From contig NC_062238.1 of NCBI RefSeq assembly GCF_905475465.1, forward strand, positions 11,315,368 to 11,379,367: a stretch of 64,000 nucleotides of DNA, in the 5' to 3' direction. Under the pieces are notes generated by a model. The model searched no databases, was not told the origin of the DNA, and worked only from the letters and a program-made list of their open reading frames with translations. Each line of letters starts with the position of its first letter. Position 1 is the stretch's first letter. Positions 48,301 through 60,300 of the stretch are shown here, in pieces. Source of the DNA: Pieris napi (lineage: Eukaryota; Arthropoda; Insecta; Lepidoptera; Pieridae). The position numbers and the translations under genes are program-made.

Positions 48301-51300
48301 AACTTAGAATGGAAGGTCAGAATTTTCAAGATTCGATATTGAACTTAATGCTTTAAAGTTTTTAAAGCTTTATGTTTGATATAAAGAAGTTAAGAAAAAG
48401 AGTGGAAGTTAAAAAGAGTGGTGGAGAGTTTATTGCCAGTTATTCTCTGCCGTTCTACGCCCTTGATTTGAGAACTGGCACTAAATGTAAAGTTAGAAGC
48501 ATTTCATATACATTTCTTTTTTTGACGTTCATAAGATATAAACTACCATACTTAGGGAGCGTTTAAGTATTACGTAACGTATTTTTTTTCCTTTTATAAA
48601 ACGTTACGATGCGGGGCGGGGATTAAATTACGTGTTATTGTTAATATTTTTAACTTACAACTTTTCGACTTACACCACATAATAGTAACTAAAGAGTCAC
48701 TAGGTGGTCACGAAACGTTATACTATACTTGGCTACAGTATTGTACTTGGGGACTGAAAAACGTTACGGCGTTACATGGGGGGGGGGGGGGGGGGGTTCA
48801 ATAATCTCCAAAAATTGCGTTACGTAATACTTGAACGCTCCCTATGCTCCTAAAATAATATACAACATAGACACCGAGAACGAGTAGGTCAATATTATTA
48901 ATAGCTCTAAGGATTTTTTTTTGTGTTTACATTTGTTACAGTCACTATTGCTTAACGCCGTAGCATGTTCGTAGCACAGCGTAGCATGACTGTATAACGG
49001 CGTTACGTGGCGTAGCACATTGATAAGTACAATTACAGAAATTTCGCAGTAAAGAAACTGACATGTAGCATTTTTGTAAGATACCTCATTACTTTGCATT
49101 TTAGTTCCCTTTTAATAAAGGATAAATAATAATAAAAGATTTGGATTCTTTAATTTATACTACACGTTAGGCAGTATTCAATATTACCAATTACGAAAAA
49201 TTATTCAACTATATATAATGGTATCAATCGCTTATATGAGTACTGGGAATAAATAAGGCGCAACTGCGTTTCTCTGTGAATACAAAAGAAACAACATTTA
49301 AAGCCTATATTCTAGGTTTTATAAAATTAAATAATATAAAGAAAAAATTAAAACATCTTACATCTATTATGTCAAGTGACAAAATAAAACATCGTCGATC
49401 AGACGGCAAAGAAGAAAAATAAAATACAAAAAGAGTTTGTATAGGAAAATATTAAATATTATGTTTTCCTAACATATATATTATATAATTAATAGTAACG
49501 ATAACCTAACTATCGCTGAACCAAAAATCATCTAATCGATATATATGTAGTAGTAAATTGTTTTGAGGTCATAATTGAAATTATTTCATTGATTTAATTT
49601 ACCAAACACGCTTAATATTTCTTCCACAACACTTAAATCATATTGCAGGGTCGTTAAGACCAGGGCGAGGCTTCGTGAAGTCATGGTGCAGATAGCCTTA
49701 GTATGATAGTGTATGAAATAATAACTTTCTTACGAAACACTAAACAGCATGAGAGTATTTTTATATCGATTACGACTCGATGCATAGACCATTTACTAAG
49801 TCACGGTATACTTATTTAACTGTTACTAGTATAAGCAAATCAACAAATCAAATAACACTCAAAATAAATGAATTATTAGACGACAGAATTATATCGCGAA
49901 AACAAAAGAACGACAAACATTTTGGTATATAATTGTTATGCTACACGTGTTTTTTCAACATAATAAATGAGAGTAAACTCTTTATGATTATTGATTAGCC
50001 AAAGAAAAACATCACGGGCCCACAGATTCGATCGTAGCGTAACACTATACACCCTGTATATCAATACATTGCATGGCGATGAAAATGCATAAGCTGCATT
50101 TTCCGGACGTCGAGGGCGATCAGACGGCATTGTATTGGCGGCGCGGGCCCTGTCCAAATTAGGGATTTAGGTCAAACGTCCGAACGGTCAGTAAATCGTC
50201 GATAAAGATATGGTCATAATGAAATACTGGATGTTATGAAACCAATAAATCATAATAATTTATTGTATACTAATCTTGAAACTGTTATGAAGAAGAAAAA
50301 AGGTGAACAGAAAATATACATTTTTTTATTTGTCTTTAAAATCGTTTTTATACGTTAAATTTCCCCGTATATAAAAATACAAGTAGTCATATTAAAAGAT
50401 TAACGTAAGATTTTCCTAGAAAACGGTTAAGCTTCTAATGTATTAATTTAATTTTGGCCCCCAATATATGAGTCTATAGTAGATGGTGTAATTATACAAA
50501 ACTTTTGACATATAATTAAGTTAATAGAAAATTTTACAGTCAGGTTGCGTCTGTGGTCTCTGTCAGAATGACCAGCGCTGTGTAACACGTCTGCACCACA
50601 ACGCTGAGCCAGGGCCAGTTACAACCACAAAACACACACATTACACACTTAATATGTACCACACATTTGTGTGTTTCGTAAGTAATAAATGTTATAGCTT
50701 CCTACATAGGTACATATTAAACTATAAAATACAAAATTATTTATTATGAGTAGTAATATTTAGGTTTGCCAGGAAGGTCCAAGAGCCTCCCGTACACGCG
50801 ATGTCATTATTCGTACCTCATAATAATTAACAAGTCGTGTGCTACCCAAATATTTAATTACGGTTTGAATATAGTTCAAGGTTTCACCTTCGCCTAATAT
50901 TCTTAATTTTTGTTACGCGTAATCTTTGATATCGTGCCATTACCTTCGTGACATTATAAGCTGGGTGTACACGTGAGACCTCGATAAAGGGGTTCTAATT
51001 GTAACCGATGTGTATCAACCCTTACTTATAACGGGCAGTATAACTTGCGTGAAATGTAGAGAGCGACCTTGGGCAAATTCAGCCCCTCCCGACTATGTAT
51101 TCAAATCCAAATAGTCGCTCACAACCCACCGTCTCATTCGCATTCCAAGCAATTATGATTTGAGACTTTGTTCCGTTAACATAAAGTTTATATCCGCGCG
51201 TGATGCTTGCGTCTTGAAGTCATTCTGTGATAGAACATGTCGGCTTTGTTTTGTTAGTGTGGTTCTATCAGCTGTTGTGGGCCTAGTAGCTTATGTGGTG

Positions 51301-54300
51301 GCTTATTACTAAGACGTTTCTTCTATAGTTAAAAAGCTTAGTGAAAGTGTATGTGGCCAGTGTCTTCGAATCTTAAATCGGGATATTAATAACAGTCAAC
51401 ATAATTCACAGCCTAAATAAACCTTCAATAAACGGTCTATAATTATCAAATACCAAAGTATATTTCACTAACAGTCACTGAAACTTAACTTACATATTTA
51501 AAAATAAATTTAAACAAATGAACGTTAATAATATCCAAACATTCATCAGTCATAAGAGCTGCTCACTGAAAGTAAATTTAATTTATCCAACTTTAAGTGG
51601 CTGTTATATTTGAGTGGATTTTTGAGTATTCGGACATTCGAAAATCGCATGTTTCACGTAGCAGCTTATGTGCACTGTATGCAAATTTGTTAGTTTGCAT
51701 TGGACCAACGTCATCTCCGTTTTATGTAAAATAAGTAATATAAAACCTAAAGTTACTTTTTGAATGAATAGCTTCATATAAATAAGTACTAAACAACATT
51801 CTTATTACATCGTAGCACACACACTGCAAATATCTTAAACTTTTTAATAAATAGAGGACATTAAAATACAATTATATCAACACAAATATAAATTCAAAAT
51901 TAAGGTTCCATTTGCGACCGTATACAGTTAATTACTTAAAGCAGTGTTGACTTTCATTAAAAATATATTAATTTCGTTATAAAGGGAGTATAGGGGCGCA
52001 TGAATAATAGGCATTTAAAATTGTAGGCATACATAAAATAGCATAGTAGTATTGATACAGATGTACACTTTACCCAAAACTATGGTATTTAAATATTTAA
52101 AATCTCTGGCATTGAACATTGTTACCCGTAGCATAACGATCACTATAGATAAATTAATTAATACAAAATATATTGGAAATTAAGCAATTGTAAAGGGCAT
52201 TTTAATAAATATGTATATATGTCATATGTAATTTATTTTGGGAATGCTTACCGTTATATAATAGTTAAATTGTTTCTCTCTTACTAACTTCTATATCTTA
52301 AAGTATAAAAACAGAAGTATTTCCGAACCAATTCGACTTAGGGTCCTTCAAGAAAAGAGCGTGCCAATTATTAATAGGTCAGTAATGCACTTACGAGCTT
52401 TCAAGCAATGTGATTCACATGGGCCGAGGGATTATTTCACATCAGATGAGCCTTTTGCCCCTTCGGCCCCCTGTTATATATAAAAAAAAGATTTAAAAAA
52501 TCCTGTAAGAAATTTCACGATTTAAACTTTAAAACTGCAAAACATAATTCAACGCACACAAAACATCCTTTTTTATATAAAATAATGCATTTGTTACTTG
52601 AACTTGAAAAGTATATTGAACGCAAATAATATTTAAAAAGTTTATACCAAAATGTAATATTAAGGAATTAAATCTGTCGATTCAAAATAAATTAGAGAGA
52701 GTCTCCCTATAATTGTGTTATGATACACTAAAAATAAATTTAAAATTATAAGTATAATTAACATTTCAAAGTAACAGTGTTTCTTCCACTTAGCATGTCA
52801 CACTGCAAACTAAAACTAACTAAAAATCATTACCATAGTTAACAATTGATTGAATTTCATAGTAGTAAACACCACACAAGATTCGGAATAAATAAATAAG
52901 GTTTAATTTAAATAAAACTTCGTTCACGGAATTGAACCACGACTGCCGTGAAGTTGACACGAGCTATGTAAATAATATTTTAACGAATTTTAATAAAACC
53001 GCTTAGACTAGGTTAAATTTCCCTCAAAATTTGTTGCACATATGCAGACATTGTCATCACCCTATCGTCCTTATTTATATATTCCGTAACACAGATACTG
53101 ATAGCTAATTTCAAATTCATACATACAATAGTGAGAGGGTTATTTAACTAGTTAATCCCCGTTACGAAAGTGTGGCGTCCAAGCAGATACCGGTGGTTAG
53201 CTATATCGATGCCTGACAGCGAAGACGACTCTGCCTTCACCGTCATATCACTGCCGGTCTACAATCCTGACCCACCCGTAAGTTTCATACATTTATACCC
53301 TAATATAGACCCTACCCTACCCTAGTACAGCCCTTCCATAATGCTTCCATAGGATTACATCTGATCGCAACTCATGTAATGAAATAGCCTATTAGTTGAC
53401 GACTGATTAAATATATATGGGGCAGTGAAGAGCTTTTTAGCTTGTGGTGAAAATGTTAATGAAAAACTCTTAGTATGGTTGTAAAAGTCTGATTGGGTGA
53501 AATTAAGACATATTAATTGACTTTTGGTCTATTTTTCTTTAAAAAATTGCTTGTCTATAATTCCCAGTATATGCTGTAATAATAACACGGCTCTAAGTAC
53601 TTATTACTTACTAGATATTTCAATTAATACAAAAAATTTGTTAAAATAATAAAACTATTTTTGCCTATAATTGTATGGACCCTACGGGTAAAACTCAACT
53701 ATACTAACAATTAAACGATAAACAAAACAATTACATCAAACATATAATTTATACATTCTTTCAAGTACGTACCATTCAACACATAATTTAACTTAATTCC
53801 AATGTTAGCATACAATAAAAATACATAGACAAAACTCAAATATTAAGCAATCGTAGAAAACACCGCAGTCTACGTCTATGCAGCAATTTCTGACGTGACC
53901 TCGAGCGCGACATCATCGCTTTACTACCATTTCTATGAACGAAATAAAAACCACATCGAAAGACCTCTGAAATCCATCCAAACTATATCATAATCCGTGT
54001 TAGGGTCTGTAGCCACGGTTCATTTGCGCTGGTTGTACGCGTAACGATAAGAAGTGTCCTTGAGTTACGGTCAGTACCTTCGGCCAAGGACTCTTGTTAG
54101 AGTCCGTTTTGTTTACCAGCCAGTGGTCGCTCGCCCCTCGTACCTTACACTAGTGCAAAATATCACGAATAAGGATTCGATATTACGCGAAAAGTGCGGA
54201 GAATTTGAGAATAACTAACAATCTTACGGTGAGTTTTTCGCCTCGTATTTACTTTGTATTGACACTTTTATTGTATATACACAATTTTGTACTTATATGT

Positions 54301-57300
54301 ACTTTCAGTATAACATCACCTTTCAAAGATCTGAAGGGTGTGTGTAAGTATGTTCAGTATCCAACACAGTAACAGTCTAACACTGTATCTAGATTTTTTT
54401 ATCACGGATCTATTTGTTATAATCAAATTTTGCTACTTATTTATTTTACATCTTAAATAACCTTATTTCAAAAATAATGAAACGCCTCCGCAAATATTGA
54501 CCGCTAGTAAATTTATCAAAAAATTCGTATTTCTAGAAAAAATTAAATAGCCGAAACAGTTCGAATACTAAGAAATTGTGAAACACGTTTTAGGTAAGAA
54601 ACATTCTTTGCGTAATAACTTTTATGGAATTGGGTCAACGATAAAAACTGGGCTATTCAAAAACATCCAAGCAAATTCTTTTCAAGGTAATAAAATTTTT
54701 CATAACGACTACAATCGCCTTTCCCGTGTATCGAACTAATTAGCATAAAGTAACTAGTAAATGACTAATCACGAATACGTGACACTTCCACATTGCTAAC
54801 AACTTAAAAGCTAATTTATCCATTTACTAAAATAAATCTAAACATGTACCACAACCACTGTTTCAGCCCTAGATTTCTGCAACCAAATAATTGAGCGTCT
54901 TTATAGACCTACACTGATAAGCCTAGTGTATTTGCTACAGTGGCTGTCACTAGGGCTGGCACAAATCTTTGTATTTCTTATATGACATGCCGGTTTTTTT
55001 ACAACATTCTTTCACGTATTCGTGCAGAATTAACTACACAATCCACAGTTTAAACCGCACGCTTTACCACTCGAATACAAGTGCGATTGCGTATAAAACA
55101 GATACTTTGAAAATTTAAACTTATATTTATTTAAACTTGCTTTTAAACTATTATCCAATATAGATATGATTATTAGGTACATAGTCTTCACATATAATTA
55201 TAAAATCATTGTTTACAAAATATTGTTAAAACTATTTTAAACGAGTAAGTACGGAGTTTTTTGTCCATTCTTCTCCATTTGAAACTACCATTTGGACGGG
55301 GTAACTAGAGTAATTAAAAAAAATTAAAAAGTAATTTTGATTTCATTGATTTGATTTTACTGAAACATACATTATACATACTGGTGGCGCACATTAATTA
55401 TAATAATCAACTATGGTCTTAAATAACATAAGAATAGCGTAATAAATAAGATTTCTACTGGTGTATATAAATTGAATGAATTTTGTAGTCATGAAGCAAA
55501 TATTATGGTTAGCGACCGTGGAATCTAAGTATAATTTCATATCAAACTAGTTTTGTTTGGTATTAAATTTTCTGTTAATTTTGAAGTGTTAATTCGTTCA
55601 CTTATTGGATAAGTGGAATAGTTTTTAGAAATATCTATTGTAAACATGAAATTATTTCTTTCAAATAATTAGGCTTGAGGAGAAATTTGACAATGCATGC
55701 ATTTTGAAACGTGAATAATAAAATTTGTTTATTAAAAAAACTTCTGCAATATAGGATCCTTATTTAGCATAGGATATTCCTACAAATGGAAATCCTGGGA
55801 AAAAGGAACAGCGTGTCATGGTTGCCAGATCATTCCTACGTAAAGAATAAATACATTTTTAATTAATAGCAAATATATAATGTTCCGTTGCCATAAATAA
55901 GTGTAAAATCCACTAGTGTAGTAGTTCTTTGCGCAACATTAGTGTATTGTCTATTTAAATATTGAAAAAATACGAATTCTGGGCATTTAATAGGCAGCAA
56001 GTTACGGAAAGAAGAACGGCATGTGGTATGGCGGTACGAGTACAGCCAACAGCGGCTGGTCTCGTGCTGGCACTCGCAAACAATCCGTAGCAGAGTCTGA
56101 TGCCCCACCGCCAGGGGGTGGCAAGCCTTCCAGTGGACGGGTCATCCGGATCATTAATAATATGGACCACTCCATACAGGTTTGAGTTTAATCTCTCATC
56201 ACACTGAAAATGTTAGGAATTTTACCTCGTATGTCAAACAACCATTTATTTCTTATTCTTAGACTCTTATGTCATTTAACTGGTGAACTAATGAAGTAAG
56301 GACTTATTTATTAATAACATAGATAATAAAAACTTAATAATATTTTAACGAACATTGACAAAATGAATATTTTTCGTTTCCTGTAATGTTTGGTTCTCTG
56401 GATATACGAGGTTTTCATTCTAAAGCGACGTTATGTTTCCACTTAAATTAAATGCAAAACTACAAATTTTAAACAAATCGAGAATAGTAAGGAATTATCA
56501 AATTTAGTTACCTACCTTTGGTTGTATCTATAGTGAAATAAAAAAATCATTTTACAAAACTTTAACCAAGGTCATCCGTGGATTGTGTAAATATTTTTAT
56601 CCAATTTTCTAAGACTGTTTTACATATAAAAATACCCTGATATTTGAATCAGTTCCAACTTATAATTAAAAGTAATAAACTGGCACGAGAGCGATTTAAA
56701 TTTTGATTAAACGTATACTTTCTTAAGCCTTATCGTTGCTAAATTGAAGGGTAGTAAAAAACGCGATTCATTACTATGAACTTTTAACTGTAGTGGGTAC
56801 ATATTATAATCTTAATAGTCGAGGAAAATTTTTGTAGATTAGCGTTTTAAGGACATATTTACTCTGTCATGTGTTAATGGTAACATAATCCGCATATTTT
56901 TTGTTGAAATCTTTTCCTAACCTTCCCTTGTGATGGTGGTGAATTTTTTGTGCATCATCCACATCATTAATTTTTCCATCTAAGATTTGGAGTTCAGTCA
57001 CATACTAGAGACAAACCAATCATTTCTATCATCATAAAATTCAAAGAAAACGGCAAGTCTTTAGTGCCCAATAACACTAAAGTAATTGTGTCACCTTGAA
57101 TTGATTGTCAATAATTATAGTGTCGAGTACTTTTGAATCTGAGGACGACTCAACCCTTTGAAGAGGTACTCGAAGATTTGGGACAAGTGTTAAAAATGAG
57201 TGGGGCTAAAAGAATGTACACGGTGAATGGACAAGAGGTAATTTATGATTCAGTTCTTTTAAATATTAATCAAGAAATATTCATTTCACTTTATAGCATT

Positions 57301-60300
57301 TATGGTGTACGATGATTTTCTTCTTCCTTGTATACTTAATTAGCGCCTTTATGTATATATATCTAATAGTTTCATACACCGTCCAACTAAATGGTCTTAA
57401 ATAGAACCTAAACAAAGAAAATACATTCATTACCACGAAAGCGGTACAATGGATATAATGAGTTTGTAGAAAATTAGTTAGATTTGAATGCCAATTAATT
57501 AATGAAAACAACTTACAATGTTATTAATATAAATGTATATGTGTATATATCTAATAGTTTTACACACTGTCCAACTAAATAGTCCTAAGATTAACCTAAA
57601 CAAAGTATACATATCCATTGTCCTACACTTATAAGATAATCATGTCATTATTTGACATGAAAGTGGTACATTGGATATAATGAATTTGAAATAACTCAGT
57701 CAGATTTGAATGCCAATTAATTAATGAAAACAACTTACAATGTTATTAATATAAATGTATATGTGTATATATCTAATAGTTTTACACACTGTCCAACTAA
57801 ATAGTCCTAAGATTAACCTAAACAAAGTATACATATCCATTGTCCTACACTTATAAGATAATCATGTCATTATTTGACATGAAAGTGGTACATTGGATAT
57901 AATGAATTTGAAATAACTCAGTCAGATTTGAATGCCAATTAATTAATGAAAACAACTTACAATGCTATTAATATAAATTAATCATTGAAAATCGCCTTCT
58001 CCATGACATTAATATAAGGTAGAAATAATAATCAAGTATAATGTGAAAATTACTATAAAACAGGTACGAAGTTTCTCGCAATTACGAAACGAATTTGCTG
58101 AGGTCGAGACGTTTTACTTAGGCACTCTTATTGTGCCGCCATCTTTGAGTCCAGGTGTGGCAGCTCTACCTATAGAATCACCCATCAGGAGGTTAGAATT
58201 TTTTTCTTTGACATACAAATAGCTCTTATGCTAAACACAGCACTGCTATAGTCTATCTAACTATAGCCGTGCTGTGTTTCATTAATATTTTGAGAAACTT
58301 TTATGGCAAACAAACTTTTTATTTTGAATATAAAACTTCGGGGTTGTACTTGCATACGCCACTACGCCTTTATGGGTTTATATGTCAACATTAAGAGTCA
58401 ATTATTAGTTATAGCGTAAATGAGTAGCTGAGTTTGTTATAATTATTGTACTCCTGCCTTGCGATTCTGTAACTCACTTTTCGAACTCGCACAGCGGTTT
58501 TCGCAGCGGCGGTCGCACTCAAATCAGTCGTGAAGCAGTCATTTTACGATTTGAGTTCGAAAAGTGAGTTACAGAATCGCAAGGCTGAACCACGAAGCAA
58601 TAATGATTAATTTAGGTATAAAAAGATTAATTTCTATGATGTACTTTTCCCTCCTCGCAAAGTAAATTTTGTGTGCAAACCTCACACCGTAATAGGTAAT
58701 TCTACTACAAAAATATCTTCTTTAGTCGCGGGTGTCGATGCCAGGATACTGACCCCAGAGCCACAGGATAACTATAGTCATGTTAATTTTATAGATCACG
58801 TTCAAGAGCCAACGTAGCAGCACTGCCAATTTCAGAAGATACTCGTGGAAGACGAGCTCGCAGTAAGAGTAGACCACGAATACTGTATGCACCTGAAGGA
58901 GAAATTATACGCAATACCGGTAAAATTACGTAGTTCACAAAAGAAGAGTCTAAATAATAACCTAGCTAAGGCCTATTTATAATCCTATTATTTAATTGAA
59001 TAAAAACCTAACCGTTCCATTTTTAGAGTAACAGTTGAATTTTTAAATATTTTTTTTATGGGTAATACCAATAATATGTCAATTACTTAATATAAATTAT
59101 ATTTGTTGTAGATTACACTCTTTTGGAAGTTTTAAAGGAGGAGCCAATTCGGGTAACGATACGGGGGCTTCGACGAACATTCTACCCGCCCATTCACCAC
59201 CCACCGATTGACAATTCACCCCCGGACAAGAAATTACAACTCGATTGGGTGTACGTATTGGGTCATCTATATTGTCACGTTATTATTTGTTTACCTAATG
59301 GTACAATTATCTGATATTCTTGTTACCAATAGAACTGCTGTTTGAAGGAGCTTCTTTTGTTTTATATAGTCAAGTAAAGCATTAACCCTATTCTAATATT
59401 CTATTTTTATTTATTTGAACATCGTTACATTATAAATAAAAAACAAGTAATAAATTATTAGGAATGCAACGGGTGACCTTATTGCTAAAAAGCGATATCT
59501 TCTAATAAGGAAAATAACTAAAAAAAGAAACACTAAGGGCAAAAAGTGCATAACCAAATCAACACAAATAAAATTACAAGTAACACTGAGAAATTATACA
59601 ATTACCAAACAATCTAAAATAAAATAAAAATATTACATATTTCGTTCACGCATTACAATTAAATACATAATAATAAGAAAATACATGAATTACAAAAGAC
59701 TAGATTGAGCGGGATAGGTTAAGAAGTATTTATGTAGAAGACTTTTCAAATTCAAATTCAAAAATCATTTATTCACGTAGGTAACACAATGTACACTTGT
59801 GATTCGTCATTAAAGAAATAAATATTAATGCTTCTAATTTTACATTTACTGCCAGTTCTCAAATCAAGGGCGTAGAACGGAAGAGAAGAACTGGCAATAA
59901 ACTCTCCGCCACTCTTTTTAATCGCGTACGTAATTCAAGTACGACCAGTCACCACAAGTAGCACCCGTTCACGAGTATGACGCATGGCCAGCCATCGGCC
60001 CCCTCGCCATATTTTAGGGAGAGAGACAACCCGACGCATGGACGCCGCCACAAGCAATGACATTTAAGCGAGCATGACGATCCTTGAAATGTGGACTTGG
60101 CTACATAAGAAAATAATAATAATACTGAAATAATTGGATACCACATGGATCACGGTTTGTTCCCACTTTACATTAAAACAGTCGTGGATGTTGACGATCG
60201 CCCCGGAGTCTGGAAATGCAGCCGAGAGATTCAGTCGTGTTACCTATAATACATACTGGAGCAACTCATATCCAAGCACTAGGATCGTTTAAATATTCAT

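Larger units (their letters stand above)
46423..55993. other. 9.6 kb DCX-EMAP intron 2
   Basis: AT-rich, with SINE B (47962-48216), a LINE 3' end (48405-48550), a MITE with a poly-G run (48554-48843), a repeat of the GCCGGCC family near 52370-52485, and two candidate alternative first exons (53209-53277, about 54050-54228). GC-richer islands at about 50020-50160 and 51040-51260 might be regulatory. Nothing else is identified. Confidence 0.6.

Noticed and set aside
49936..50157. Short minus-strand gene starting MPSDRPRRP
   Set aside because: After about 25 codons the composition changes to hydrophobic AT-rich sequence, and no recognisable domain or clear exon chain follows. Kept only as a finding about the GC-rich island.
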